Below, in pieces: positions 42,272 to 51,389 of a stretch of 64,000 nt of DNA. The first letter of the stretch is position 1; each line of letters opens with the position of its first letter. The stretch comes from Streptomyces griseosporeus (lineage in GTDB: Bacteria > Actinomycetota > Actinomycetes > Streptomycetales > Streptomycetaceae), in NCBI RefSeq assembly GCF_014656055.1, contig NZ_BNBR01000002.1, forward strand, positions 499,164 through 563,163, written 5' to 3'. The translations under genes and the position numbers were made by a program. A model generated the notes under the pieces. That model did no database searches. It was not told where the DNA came from and was given only the letters and a program-made list of their open reading frames with translations.

Positions 42272-43636
42272 GTGACACGACCCAGGATCCTGGTGGTGGG
42301 CGCGGGCTTCGCGGGGGTGGAGTGCGTGCGCCGCCTGGAGCGCAGGCTCTCCCCCGGCGAAGCCGAACTCACCCTGGTGACCCCGTTCGCCTACCAGCTC
42401 TATCTGCCGCTGCTGCCCCAGGTGGCCTCCGGCGTGCTGACGCCCCAGTCGATCGCGCTGTCGCTGCGCCGCAGCAAGAAGTACCGCACCCGGATCATCC
42501 CGGGCGGCGCGATCGGGGTGGACCTCGCCTCGAAGGTGTGCGTGGTCCGCACCATCACGGACCAGATCGTCAACGAGCGCTACGACTACCTCGTGCTGGC
42601 CCCGGGCAGTGTGACCCGCACCTTCGACATCCCGGGCCTGGTCGACAACGCGTTCGGCATGAAGACGCTGGCGGAGGCCGCCTACATCCGCGACCACGTC
42701 ATCTCCCAGCTCGATCTGGCGGACGCCAGCCAGGACCCGGCCGAGCGGGCCGCCCGGCTGCAGTTCGTGGTGGTCGGCGGCGGCTACGCGGGCACCGAGA
42801 CCGCCGCTTGCCTGCAGCGGCTGACGCACGCGGCGGTCAAGCGGTACCCGCGGCTGGACCCGTCCCTGATCAAGTGGCATCTGATCGACATCGCGCCCAA
42901 GCTGATGCCCGAGCTGGGCGACAAGCTGGGCCGCAGCGCGCAGGAGATCCTGCGCCGGCGCGGCATCGAGATCTCGCTGGGCGTGTCCATCGAGAAGGCC
43001 GGCCCGACCGAGGTCACCTTCACCGACGGCCGGGTGGTGCCGACGCGCACCCTGATCTGGACGGCGGGCGTGGTGGCGAGCCCGCTGATCGCGACGCTGG
43101 GCGCGGAGACGGTCCGCGGGCGGCTGGCGGTCAACGCCGAGATGAACCTGCCCGGCCACGACGGGGTGTTCGCGCTCGGCGACGCCGCGGCCGTGCCGGA
43201 CCGGGCCAAGGGCGGGGACGCGGTGTGCCCGCCGACCGCACAGCACGCGATGCGGCAGGGCAAGGTCGTCGCCGACAACGTCATCGCGACGCTGCGCGGC
43301 CAGGCGCTGCGGCCGTACGAGCACAAGGACCTGGGTCTGGTGGTCGACCTGGGCGGCAAGGACGCGGTGTCCAAGCCGCTGGGGATCGAACTGCACGGTC
43401 TGCCCGCGCAGGCGGTGGCGCGCGGCTACCACTGGTCGGCGCTGCGCACCGGTGTCGCCAAGACGCGGGTGCTCACCAACTGGACGCTCAACGCGATCGC
43501 GGGCGACGACTTCGTCCGGACCGGTTTCCAGGCGCGCCGGCCGGCCAAGCTGAAGGACTTCGAGTACACCGACACATATCTGACGCCGGAGCAGGTGCGC
43601 GAGCAGGCGGAGGCCTCCGTGCCGCGGGAGGGGTGA
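42272..43636 (+). CDS. type II NADH dehydrogenase-like FAD oxidoreductase
   Basis: A 454-aa NAD(P)H/FAD disulfide-reductase-fold protein similar to NDH-2, which passes electrons from NADH to quinone at the membrane. The two dinucleotide motifs are VVGAGFAGVECVRRL (FAD) and VVVGGGYAGTETAA (NADH). Also seen are WTAGVVASPL and VFALGDAAAVPD (FAD-binding Asp), and VCPPTAQHAMRQGKVVADN. GTG 42272 with AAGGGAAG is the start. The C-terminal part has a hydrophobic helix region expected to touch the membrane. Some family members act on other quinone-linked substrates. Confidence 0.88.
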   Translation: MTRPRILVVGAGFAGVECVRRLERRLSPGEAELTLVTPFAYQLYLPLLPQVASGVLTPQSIALSLRRSKKYRTRIIPGGAIGVDLASKVCVVRTITDQIVNERYDYLVLAPGSVTRTFDIPGLVDNAFGMKTLAEAAYIRDHVISQLDLADASQDPAERAARLQFVVVGGGYAGTETAACLQRLTHAAVKRYPRLDPSLIKWHLIDIAPKLMPELGDKLGRSAQEILRRRGIEISLGVSIEKAGPTEVTFTDGRVVPTRTLIWTAGVVASPLIATLGAETVRGRLAVNAEMNLPGHDGVFALGDAAAVPDRAKGGDAVCPPTAQHAMRQGKVVADNVIATLRGQALRPYEHKDLGLVVDLGGKDAVSKPLGIELHGLPAQAVARGYHWSALRTGVAKTRVLTNWTLNAIAGDDFVRTGFQARRPAKLKDFEYTDTYLTPEQVREQAEASVPREG

Positions 43637-43714
43637 GGCGGCGCGGGCCGGAGCCGGGCGTCATGGCATGCTGAAACGTGCATCCATGACGTTGAACAGG
43701 AGTGACACGGCGGC

Positions 43715-45964
43715 GTGAGGGCAGCGGAACGATCGGGCCGAACGCGGCTGCGGGATCTTCTGGCGGCGTCCGACCCGGGGCTGCTGCGGCTGACCGCCGG
43801 GCTGCGGACGGCGGGCGCCATCGCACTGGCGCTCGCCGTGCTCGCCCCGCTCGGGGTACCGGTGACCCGGCTGGTGGCCGGGGCCATCGCCGCGATGGTG
43901 GCCACCTTCGCCGTCCGTGAGAAGCAGCGCGCGCAGCAGGCGGTCACGCTCGCGGTGGGGCTGCCGGTGGCGCTGGCGTCGCTCGCGCTGGGCTCGGTGC
44001 TGAACAGCCGGGTGGTCGTGGGCGACGCCTTCTTCGTCGTCCTCATCTTCTGCGCCGTGTACGGGCGGCGCTTCGGCGACCGGGGCACGGCGCTCGGTCT
44101 GATCGGGTTCCAGGTCTACTTCCTGTCCCTGTTCGTCGGGGCCTCCACCGCCGATCTGCCCGCGCTGTGCGGGGTCGTCGCGGTGGCGTTCGCGTGCAGT
44201 GCGCTGATGCGGTTCGCGATCGTGCCGGCGACGCCCGCGGGGATCATGGACCGACTGCGGCAGGCGTTCCGGGCGCGGCTCGGCCGGCTGCTGGCCGCGC
44301 ACGTGGCGCTGCTGGACGCCGGGCCGGAGGAGGCGGACAAGGCGCTGGCGGACGTCCGCGACGGCACCGCACGGCTGCACGAGACGGCGCTGATGATCCA
44401 GTCGCGGCTGGCCGAGGGCACCTCCGACGAGGCCGTGGCCCGGCTGCTGCAGCGGCGCATCGCGGACGCCGAGATCGCGGCGGAGCGGCTGGGACTGCTG
44501 CTGCTCACCGCGCGCAGCGCCGAACGCGCCGACACGCTCACCCTGCACCTGCCGGGCGCGCCCGTGCCGTCGGCGGGCCGGCTGCCGGTGCGGGACGAGG
44601 CGACCGACCAGCTGCGGCGGGATCTGCTGGCGCTGCGGATGCTGGTGCTGCGGCCGGCCGGCGCGGGCGGCACGGCCGTCGCGCATGTCCGCAACCGGCT
44701 GCTCGGCTACCGCGACGAGGACCGTCTGCCGCCCGCCGCGCCGGCCGTCCAGGACGTCTTCCGGGGCATCGGCGAGGCCGCGCGGGCGGTGCTGGGTCTG
44801 CGGACCGCACTGGAGGGGCCGCAGGACGAGTCCGACGACTCCCCCGCCACGGCCCGTTCCCGGGAGGAACTGGAGGCCGAGGACGCCGCGATCGGCAGCG
44901 CGGAGGAGGCCGAGCGGGACGAGGAGGAGCAGCTCACCGGCCTGGACCGGCCGACCACACGGGCGGCGGTGCAGGTGGCGGTGGGCTCGGCGCTGGCCAT
45001 CGTCGGCGGGGAGTTCCTGTCCAGCCAGCGCTGGTACTGGGCGGTGCTGACCTGCTGGGTCGTGTTCATCAACGCCTCCTCCACCGGCGAGATCCTGGTG
45101 AAGGGCTACCGGCGGCTGCTGGGCACCGTGCTCGGCGTCGTCGCGGGCATCGTGCTGGCGGGGCTCGTCGGGCCGCACACCTGGACGGCGTTCGCGCTGG
45201 TGCTGCTGCTGGTGTTCGCGATGTTCTACACGGCGCCGCTGTCGTACACGCTGATGTCGTTCTTCGTCACCGCGGCGCTCGGGCTGCTGTACACGCTGCT
45301 GCACACCTACAGCCTGTCGGTGCTGGTGCTGCGGGTGGAGGAGACGGCGCTCGGCGCGGCCTGCGGGGTGATCGCGGCGGCGCTGGTGCTGCCGGTGCAC
45401 ACGGACCGCCGTACCGACGACCTGCTCGGCGCGGTGCTGGACCGGCTGGCGGAGGTCACCGAGGCGGCGGTCGAGCAGCTCAGCGGCGGGCCCGAGGCGG
45501 AGCTGCTGGACCGGGCGCGGGAGCTGGACCAGGCGCTGGCCGACCTGGGGGCGGCCGTGCAGCCGTTGACGCATCCGGTGACGCCGCTGCGGACGCGGCG
45601 TACGACCGCGCGGTACGTGGTGGCGCTGCTGGAGACCTGCGCGTATCACGCGCGGACGCTGGCGGCGATGGCGGAGCTGCTGCCGACGCATCCCTCGATC
45701 GCGGCGGATCCGCGGCTGCGGCGGGCCGGGCGGCGCATCGTGGACAACGTCCGGGCGATCGCCGCGCACGTCGCCGACGAGCACAGCGGAACCCGCGTGG
45801 TGACGGGGCCGTCCATCGCCGCGCTGCTCCAGCCCGGGGACCCGGGCACGCCGCGCTACGGCCGGGTCACCGACCGCGTGCTGCGGCATGTGCAGCGGCT
45901 CGACGAGGCCGTGGTCGGTCTGGCGCGCCCGCTGGGCGTGGCGCGCCGGGGTCCCGGCGAGTGA
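43715..45964 (+). CDS. FUSC-family integral membrane protein
   Basis: A 749-aa membrane protein of the FUSC/aromatic-acid-exporter (YccS/YhfK-like) type. An N-terminal bundle of about six helices is followed by a long cytosolic helical domain (about residues 190-400, acidic near SRSREELEAEDAAIGSAEEAERDEEE), then a second membrane bundle with WYWAVLTCWVVFINASSTGEILVKGYRRLLGT, the FUSC signature. The C-terminal cytosolic tail is rich in Arg/Glu. GTG 43715 start. It may export small aromatic or amphipathic compounds; substrate not predictable. Confidence 0.85.
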   Translation: MRAAERSGRTRLRDLLAASDPGLLRLTAGLRTAGAIALALAVLAPLGVPVTRLVAGAIAAMVATFAVREKQRAQQAVTLAVGLPVALASLALGSVLNSRVVVGDAFFVVLIFCAVYGRRFGDRGTALGLIGFQVYFLSLFVGASTADLPALCGVVAVAFACSALMRFAIVPATPAGIMDRLRQAFRARLGRLLAAHVALLDAGPEEADKALADVRDGTARLHETALMIQSRLAEGTSDEAVARLLQRRIADAEIAAERLGLLLLTARSAERADTLTLHLPGAPVPSAGRLPVRDEATDQLRRDLLALRMLVLRPAGAGGTAVAHVRNRLLGYRDEDRLPPAAPAVQDVFRGIGEAARAVLGLRTALEGPQDESDDSPATARSREELEAEDAAIGSAEEAERDEEEQLTGLDRPTTRAAVQVAVGSALAIVGGEFLSSQRWYWAVLTCWVVFINASSTGEILVKGYRRLLGTVLGVVAGIVLAGLVGPHTWTAFALVLLLVFAMFYTAPLSYTLMSFFVTAALGLLYTLLHTYSLSVLVLRVEETALGAACGVIAAALVLPVHTDRRTDDLLGAVLDRLAEVTEAAVEQLSGGPEAELLDRARELDQALADLGAAVQPLTHPVTPLRTRRTTARYVVALLETCAYHARTLAAMAELLPTHPSIAADPRLRRAGRRIVDNVRAIAAHVADEHSGTRVVTGPSIAALLQPGDPGTPRYGRVTDRVLRHVQRLDEAVVGLARPLGVARRGPGE

Positions 45965-45998
45965 GGAGAGCGCGGGTCCGTGCGTGCGGCCCCGCGGT

Positions 45999-46427
45999 TC
46001 AGAAGTCCGTGGGCAGGCCGCTGGCCTCGGCGATGCCGCGCAGCTCCTCGGTGTCGTGGCGCCGCCTGCGCAGGTGCTCGGCGATCCGGTCGAGGCTCGC
46101 CGGGTCGCCGGCGGTCACCGAGTCGGTGACCACGCGGACGTCGGCGCCGTCCACGTCGATCTCGACGAGCTGGTTGTCGAGACGGCCGGTGACGGCGGTG
46201 GCGATGACCAGGGCGGCCTCGTCGCGGATCTCCTGGGGCAGGTCCTCGGGGGCTCCGCTCTCCAGCACGAGGTCGAGACCGGCCAGGCGCTGCTGGTCGA
46301 TCGCCCGCAGGACGGGCTGCACGACGTCGAGCAGCAGCCGGTAGTCCTCGCTGTCCATGCGCAGGCGCAGCAGGTCCAGATAGACGTCGACGGGACGTTC
46401 GTCCGGCGGAAGCTCTGATTCGTCCAT
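45999..46427 (-). CDS. hypothetical acidic protein
   Basis: A 142-aa soluble, strongly acidic protein (MDESELPPDERPVDVYLDLLRLRMDSEDYRLLLDVVQPVLRAIDQQ) of helices around a central VEIDVDGADVRVVTDSV strand pair. No known motif, signal or membrane helix is seen. It reads into the following DUF1206 gene region as a probable two-gene unit (29 bp from the 3' end of that gene), so it may be a partner of the membrane protein. It is convergent with the FUSC gene. Confidence 0.72.
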   Translation of the reverse strand: MDESELPPDERPVDVYLDLLRLRMDSEDYRLLLDVVQPVLRAIDQQRLAGLDLVLESGAPEDLPQEIRDEAALVIATAVTGRLDNQLVEIDVDGADVRVVTDSVTAGDPASLDRIAEHLRRRRHDTEELRGIAEASGLPTDF

Positions 46428-46455
46428 GGTTCCCGTGTTCCCTTCTCGCGGGTGC

Positions 46456-47295
46456 TCAGACCCGGCGCCAGCGGGCCAGGAGGAAGGAGAAGACGCCGAA
46501 CAGCACGAGCCCGGCGGCGACGGCGGCCAGCAGCCAGGGGCCGAGCGGGGTGTCGGCGAAGGAGCGGAGCGTGCCGTCGATGCCCTTGGCCTGGTCGGGC
46601 TCGTAGTCGACCGCCGCGCGGACGGCGAAGGCGCCGATCCCCGCGAAGAGGATGCCGCGGGCCGTTCCGCCGACCACGCCGGTGACGTCGGTCAGGGTCC
46701 GCGCGCGCGGCGACATCTCGGCGAGGCGGAGCTTGTCGCGGTACTTGCGCCGCAGCGCCTGGGTGCCGATCACCACGCCGGCCACGACGATGCCGACGCC
46801 GGCCACGCCGACGAGCACCTGTCCGGCGGGCAGGTCGAGGACCCGGGAGGTGACGTCCTGGGACTGCTTGTCGCTGGAGCGGCTGCCGTGGGACCGGGAG
46901 CCGGCGGCGAAGGACAGGACGGAGAACGCGACGACGGCGTAGAACAGGAACCGGCCGGTGGCCAGCAACCGGGCCCCGGCCTTGCGGCCGCCCGAGCCGG
47001 CCGCGCCGAACAGCGCCTCCGACAGCCGCCACAGGGCCATCCCGGCGAGCCCGATGCCCAGCGCCCACAGCAGGGCCGAGCCGAACGGCTTCTCGGAGAG
47101 TTCGGCGAGGGCGCCGGAGCGGTCGGCCTCGCGCTTGCCGTCGCCGAACGCGATCTGGAGTGCCAGGACGCCGACGATCAGGTAGATGGCCCCGCGGGCG
47201 GCCAGTCCGGCGCGCGCGGCCGCCTCCGCCACCTCGCCGCGGGCCATCCGGCCCACCCAGCCCCACGTGTTCCCAGCCGCCACCGGCGCGTTCAT
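46456..47295 (-). CDS. DUF1206 membrane protein
   Basis: A 279-aa protein made of three repeats of about 85 residues, each with paired hydrophobic helices. The repeats open with AAARAGLAARGAIYLIVGVLALQIAFG, LLATGRFLFYAVVAFSVLSFAAG and DVTGVVGGTARGILFAGIGAFAVRAAVDY, the pattern of DUF1206. Linkers are basic or Ser-rich. The ATG is 47295, after rejecting a GC-biased extension. Function unknown. It is downstream of the sigma factor terminator and upstream of the acidic hypothetical gene on the same strand. Confidence 0.88.
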   Translation of the reverse strand: MNAPVAAGNTWGWVGRMARGEVAEAAARAGLAARGAIYLIVGVLALQIAFGDGKREADRSGALAELSEKPFGSALLWALGIGLAGMALWRLSEALFGAAGSGGRKAGARLLATGRFLFYAVVAFSVLSFAAGSRSHGSRSSDKQSQDVTSRVLDLPAGQVLVGVAGVGIVVAGVVIGTQALRRKYRDKLRLAEMSPRARTLTDVTGVVGGTARGILFAGIGAFAVRAAVDYEPDQAKGIDGTLRSFADTPLGPWLLAAVAAGLVLFGVFSFLLARWRRV

Positions 47296-47416
47296 CCCGA
47301 CCTCCCACTCGCCCGTCTTCCCCGCCGGGCCACTTGCCCGTCTGCCCCGCCGTGCCCTTGCCACACGTGGATGTTTCCGGCCGCCGGTGCGTGCGGCGGG
47401 CACGTGCCTGCCGCCG

Positions 47417-47452
47417 CCGCGGCCCGGTCCCCGTGGGGGGACCGGGCCGCGG
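47417..47452 (-). terminator. hairpin terminator after the second sigma gene
   Basis: A perfect 16-bp stem (47417-47432 with 47437-47452) with a GTGG loop lies just downstream of the minus-strand sigma gene and before the DUF1206 gene. Confidence 0.75.
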
Positions 47453-47473
47453 GTTCGCCGTGAGCCGGCGCCG

Positions 47474-48319
47474 CTACGCCGACCTCGTGTCCTTGGCGGC
47501 GCGGCCCAGGGCCTCGTCGCGGACGCGGGCGCAGCTGCGGCTGATGAGACGGGACACGTGCATCTGGGAGATGCCGAGGCGGTCGGCGATGCGGCTCTGG
47601 GTCATGTCCTCGAAGAAGCGCATGTAGAGGATGGCGCGCTCCCGCTCGGGGAGATGCCGCAGCCCTTCCTTGGCGGACTCGCGGTCGATCACGGTGTCGA
47701 ACGAGGCGTCGGTCTCGCCGAGCGTGTCGGCGAGGCTGTAGCCGTCGTCGTCCGAGGAGACCTCGGCGTCCAGGGACAGCGTGCTGAAGCTGTCCAGCGC
47801 CTCCAGGCCGGTGGCGACCTCCTCCTCGGTGAGCCCGGTGTGCGCGGCGATGTCGGCGACGGAGGGCTCGGGGGTGCCCGGGTTCTGGGTGAGGTCACGG
47901 CGGGCCAGCCGTACCTTGTTCCGCAGCTCCTGGACCCGGCGCGGCACCCGCAGCGCCCACATCCGGTCCCGGAAGTGCCGCTTGACCTCGCCGGTGATGG
48001 TCGGGACCGCGTAGCTCTCGAACGCCCCGCGGGACGGGTCGTACCGGTCCACCGCCTTGACCAGGCCGAGGGCGGCCACCTGGCGCAGGTCCTCCAGCGA
48101 CTCGCCGCGGTCGCGGAAGCGGCCGGCGATGCGGTGGGCCATGGGCAGCCAGGCGGTGACGAGTTCGTCGCGCAGGGCGTCGCGCTCGGGGCCGTCCGGC
48201 AGCTCGGCCATACGGGCGAACCGCGCGGCGGTGTCGGGGGCGTCGTCGTGCGGCCGCGGGGTGTGGGCGGTGGGACGGGCGGATGCGGCAGGGCCGCTGG
48301 TCGCAATGTCAATGCTCAT
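47474..48319 (-). CDS. RNA polymerase sigma factor, SigB/SigF family
   Basis: A 281-aa group 3 sigma factor closely similar to the one at 24746. Regions 2 (LEDLRQVAALGLVKAVDRYDPSRGAFESYAVPTITGEVKRHFRDR), 3 (VPRRVQELRNKVRLARRDL) and 4 (LPERERAILYMRFFEDMTQSRIADRLGISQMHVSRLI) are intact. ATG 48319 has a CAGGAG site. An RsbW-like HATPase gene lies 216 bp upstream on the same strand and is a likely anti-sigma partner. A strong terminator follows. It probably serves osmotic or general stress as other members do; the exact regulon cannot be given. Confidence 0.93.
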   Translation of the reverse strand: MSIDIATSGPAASARPTAHTPRPHDDAPDTAARFARMAELPDGPERDALRDELVTAWLPMAHRIAGRFRDRGESLEDLRQVAALGLVKAVDRYDPSRGAFESYAVPTITGEVKRHFRDRMWALRVPRRVQELRNKVRLARRDLTQNPGTPEPSVADIAAHTGLTEEEVATGLEALDSFSTLSLDAEVSSDDDGYSLADTLGETDASFDTVIDRESAKEGLRHLPERERAILYMRFFEDMTQSRIADRLGISQMHVSRLISRSCARVRDEALGRAAKDTRSA

Positions 48320-48535
48320 GCGGATCGCTCCTGGACAACGCTCATGTCAGGGACTGTCCGCGGGAGGGGTCGCCGTCCGGACCACGGTGAGTAGGCCGGA
48401 GCAACCCTTCGCTCCCGCTGGCGCGCCTCCGGTCCGAAGCACGAAAGTGCGTGTGCCCCTTCGCCACACCCGCAAACGCCGTCGGGAGGGCGGGATTCCT
48501 CTTCGCACCGCGGAGGAACCCTGCGGGGGACTTCC

Positions 48536-48970
48536 TCAGCCGGTCGGTACGACGGCCGTGATCCGCTTACCGCCCGCGGGCAGCGGCGTGATCCGGAGGT
48601 CGGCGGCGAGCCGGCAGACGATGGGCCAGCCCCGGCCGCCGGTCCGGCGCCGCCCTTCGGCGTCGAACCGGGGCATGACCACGGGCAGACGGTCGCTGTG
48701 GTCGCTGACGCTGATGCGGATGCCGCCGTCGCGGACGTCGACGGCGAAACCGGCGACGCCCCCGCCGTGCAGGATGGCGTTGCTGGTCATCTCGGAGGCG
48801 ACGAGGAGCGCGTCCGACAGGGCGGTCTCGTCGTATGCCGTGCCCTGCTCCAGGCACCTTCGGGCCACCGCCCGCCGCACGGCGCGGCGGACATCGGCCG
48901 GGTACCACGGTCCGTCCCCCGTCATCGCGGAGGTCTCGGCCGGGCGGTCGGTCCCGTACTTCGCGCGCAT
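48536..48970 (-). CDS. HATPase anti-sigma-factor-like protein
   Basis: A 144-aa GHKL protein. N box LLVASEMTSNAILHGGG, G1-like RISVSDHSDRLP, and G2-like GRGWPIVCRLAADL are present. Many Streptomyces have dozens of such single-domain regulators. ATG 48970 with AAAGG is chosen; a longer frame upstream runs through a GC-rich non-coding stretch. The close upstream position to the SigB-type gene on the same strand suggests it controls that sigma factor. Confidence 0.88.
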   Translation of the reverse strand: MRAKYGTDRPAETSAMTGDGPWYPADVRRAVRRAVARRCLEQGTAYDETALSDALLVASEMTSNAILHGGGVAGFAVDVRDGGIRISVSDHSDRLPVVMPRFDAEGRRRTGGRGWPIVCRLAADLRITPLPAGGKRITAVVPTG

Positions 48971-49205
48971 CCTTTCGCTCCCTGGCTGGTCTCGGATCGT
49001 CGCAGTGCCCGGCCCCGCCACCGCCCCCGCTCCCCTCCCCCCGTGCCCCATGGTGCTGCGTCGTGCTCCGTGCGGCGGGTCCACTATGTCCGGCTCACCT
49101 CTGCCGCCCGAGGCAAACCTGATAGGAGCGTGCGGGCACAGGTTGTCCACAGGGCCCCCTTTCCACAGGGGTCATCGTCGGGCCCGGCGCGGGTAGTCGG
49201 ACGGC

Positions 49206-49412
49206 ATGACCGATGTCGTGGACTCAGACGAACTGTTGCGCCGGATGCAGCGTGCCCGGGCGTGTGCCGAGCGGGAGGCTCGGGTGTGGCGGGAGCGGAG
49301 CGAGGGCGGCGAGGGGGCCGACGACGCGGCCGTGCGCACGCTGGCCTACGAGGTGGTGGTACGGGTGCTGGACGAGATCCTGACGCCGGGCGCGCGACGC
49401 GAGGAGAGCTGA
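49206..49412 (+). CDS. small hypothetical protein
   Basis: A 68-aa helical, charged protein (MTDVVDSDELLRRMQRARACAEREARVWRERSE..., then LAYEVVVRVLDEILTPG). Codon bias agrees with a real gene, but it is short and without recognised domain. It is divergent from the HATPase gene. Between it and the next gene, 49430-49520 contains repeated AGGGCTGA sequence units but no further gene. Confidence 0.55.
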   Translation: MTDVVDSDELLRRMQRARACAEREARVWRERSEGGEGADDAAVRTLAYEVVVRVLDEILTPGARREES

Positions 49413-49567
49413 CCCAGGATCGGCCGATCGTTGGCCCGATCAGGGCTGACCCGAGGCCGGCGGACCGGCGGCCCGGCCAGGGCTGACCCGGGCAGATCCG
49501 TAGCCCATCAGGGCTGATCAGGGCGGGTGCCGGATTGGTGGCGGCCCGGGCGGGAACCCGGGGCCGC

Positions 49568-51034
49568 ATGTCTGTCGATCACACCCGTGCACCGATTCTC
49601 GAAGCGCTCAGCGACTACCACCGCAGGGGGCACCTGCCGTTCACCCCACCGGGGCACAAGCAGGCCCGGGGCGCCGATCCCGCGGTGCGGGAGGTCCTCG
49701 GCGACGCGGTGTTCCTCGGGGACGTGCTGGCCACCGGCGGTCTGGACGACCGGCTCACCCGCGGTCAGGTGCTGGAGCAGGCCGAGGAGCTGATGGCGGA
49801 CGCGGTCCATGCCGAGCACACGTTCTTCACGACCTGCGGCAGTTCCCTGTCGGTGAAGGCGGCGATGCTGTCGGTCGCCGGTCCGCACGAGAAGCTGCTG
49901 ATCGGACGGGACGCGCACAAGTCGGTGGGGTCGGGCCTGATCCTGTCCGGCATCGAGCCCGTGTGGGTGGAGCCGCGCTGGGATCCCGGGCGGCGGATCG
50001 CGCACGCTCCGTCGGCGGCGGACTTCGAGCGGGCCTTCGAGGCGCATCCGGACGCAAAGGGCGCCCTGGTCACCAGCCCGACGCCGTACGGCAGCTGCGC
50101 GGACCTCGGCTCGATCGCCGAGGTGTGCCACGCGCGCGGGGTACCGCTGATCGTGGACGAGGCGTGGGGCGCCCATCTGCCCTTCCACCCGGACCTCCCG
50201 ACCTGGGCGATGGACGCGGGCGCGGACATCTGCGTGACCAGCGTGCACAAGATGGGCAGCGGTCTGGAGCAGGGCTCGGTCTTCCACGTGCAGGGCGACC
50301 TGGTGCCGCCGCAGCTGCTGAAGAACCGTTCCGACCTGCTGAGCACCACCAGCCCCTCGGTGCTGATCTACGCGGGCCTGGACGGCTGGCGCCGGCAGAT
50401 GGTGCTGCACGGGCGGGAGCTGCTGGACGGCACGCTGGAGCTGGCCGCGGAGGTGCGGGCGTCGATCGAGGCGATCGACGGGCTGCACGTCGACGACCGT
50501 GCCGACTACTGCGGTCCGGGCCTAGCCGACGACTTCGACCCGCTGCCCGTCGTCATCGACCTGTCGGGGCTGGGCGTGACCGGCTACCGGGCGGCCGACT
50601 GGCTGCGCGAGCACCGCCAGGTCGACATGCATCTGACCGACCACCGCCGCATCGGCGCCCAGATCACCTTCGGCGACGACCGGGAGACGACCGGGGAGCT
50701 GCTGGCGGCGCTGAAGGACCTGGCGCGGGTCGCCCCGACGCTGCGAGGCGGGCCGCAGGTGGACGTGCCGACCCCGGAGGAGCTGCGTATGGAGCAGGTG
50801 CAGCTGCCGCGGGACGCGTTCTTCGGGCCGGCCGAGGACGTGCCGGTGGAGCGGGCCGCCGGGCGGATCGCGGCCGAGATGATCACGCCGTATCCGCCGG
50901 GGATCCCGGCCGTGCTGCCGGGCGAGCGGCTGACCGAGCCGGTGCTGCGGTATCTGCGCAGCGGCCTGGCGGCGGGGATGAACCTGCCGGACCCCGGCGA
51001 CCCGCAGCTGGAGAAGGTCCGCGTGGTGAAGTGA
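49568..51034 (+). CDS. Orn/Lys/Arg decarboxylase-family PLP enzyme
   Basis: A 488-aa fold-type I PLP enzyme of the Orn/Lys/Arg decarboxylase major-domain family. N-terminal HLPFTPPGHKQARGADP, the middle TFFTTCGSSLSVKAAMLSV, PLP site VTSVHKMGSGLEQGSVFH with Schiff-base Lys228, DEAWGAHLPF for ring stacking, and a C-terminal TPYPPGIPAVLPGERLTEPVLRYL are typical. It lacks the long N-terminal wing domain of E. coli inducible decarboxylases. ATG 49568 start. It may decarboxylate lysine, ornithine or arginine, or act as a related aminotransferase-like enzyme. Confidence 0.9.
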   Translation: MSVDHTRAPILEALSDYHRRGHLPFTPPGHKQARGADPAVREVLGDAVFLGDVLATGGLDDRLTRGQVLEQAEELMADAVHAEHTFFTTCGSSLSVKAAMLSVAGPHEKLLIGRDAHKSVGSGLILSGIEPVWVEPRWDPGRRIAHAPSAADFERAFEAHPDAKGALVTSPTPYGSCADLGSIAEVCHARGVPLIVDEAWGAHLPFHPDLPTWAMDAGADICVTSVHKMGSGLEQGSVFHVQGDLVPPQLLKNRSDLLSTTSPSVLIYAGLDGWRRQMVLHGRELLDGTLELAAEVRASIEAIDGLHVDDRADYCGPGLADDFDPLPVVIDLSGLGVTGYRAADWLREHRQVDMHLTDHRRIGAQITFGDDRETTGELLAALKDLARVAPTLRGGPQVDVPTPEELRMEQVQLPRDAFFGPAEDVPVERAAGRIAAEMITPYPPGIPAVLPGERLTEPVLRYLRSGLAAGMNLPDPGDPQLEKVRVVK

Positions 51035-51058
51035 GGGCGCTGTCCCGGCTGAGTGAAA

Positions 51059-51074
51059 CGGGTCACGTGACCCG
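51059..51074. promoter_or_regulatory. 16-bp perfect palindrome with CACGTG core
   Basis: CGGGTCACGTGACCCG is a perfect inverted repeat about 25 bp after the decarboxylase stop and about 45 bp before the putative small RNA start. It could be an operator for that RNA, or a weak terminator stem with no loop. Confidence 0.5.
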
Positions 51075-51114
51075 CTTTCGATTTCATCCCGGCGCGACAG
51101 ATGGTTTATCGTTC

Positions 51115-51206
51115 ATTCATACGTGGTGACGGGGTCGACCGGAACCGTCCTCCGTGACCACCGCTTACGGCCCTGGCTGGTTTCCCCCGTCCAGCCAGGG
51201 CTTTTT
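51115..51206 (+). ncRNA. candidate small RNA or transcription attenuator
   Basis: The 356-bp gap between 51034 and 51390 holds no gene but a structured segment. A -10-like TATCGT lies at 51107-51112. A first hairpin pairs 51123-51132 with 51152-51161 (9 of 10 bp) around an inner GGT/ACC stem. A second perfect 11-bp hairpin with a T5 run ends at 51206. The transcript would be about 90 nt. It either ends there as a small RNA or acts as an attenuated leader of the cNMP-binding gene at 51390. I do not recognise an Rfam family. Confidence 0.6.
51170..51206 (+). terminator. intrinsic terminator with T-run
   Basis: An 11-bp perfect stem (51170-51180 with 51191-51201), a 10-nt loop and TTTTT at 51202-51206. 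It is the only terminator in the window with a clear T-run, which is uncommon in Streptomyces. Confidence 0.88.
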
Positions 51207-51389
51207 CATGCCCCGCCGCGGCTGCCGCCGGGGATTCGCGCTCCGCCGAGGTGCCCGCTCGGCCGTGAGCGGCTGAAATGGGCTTAGGGAAAGCACAGCC
51301 GCTCCAAGGCACCCTCATCGCACGCACCCTCACGCACGCCCTGCCATCGATCGCCCCGCATCCGCTCGCCCGGCGAGGAGCCCCGCGCC

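Noticed and set aside
51106..51333. Small minus-strand protein gene in the 51034-51390 gap
   Set aside because: It has no recognised motif, crosses the strong terminator and palindromic structure, and lacks a ribosome site.
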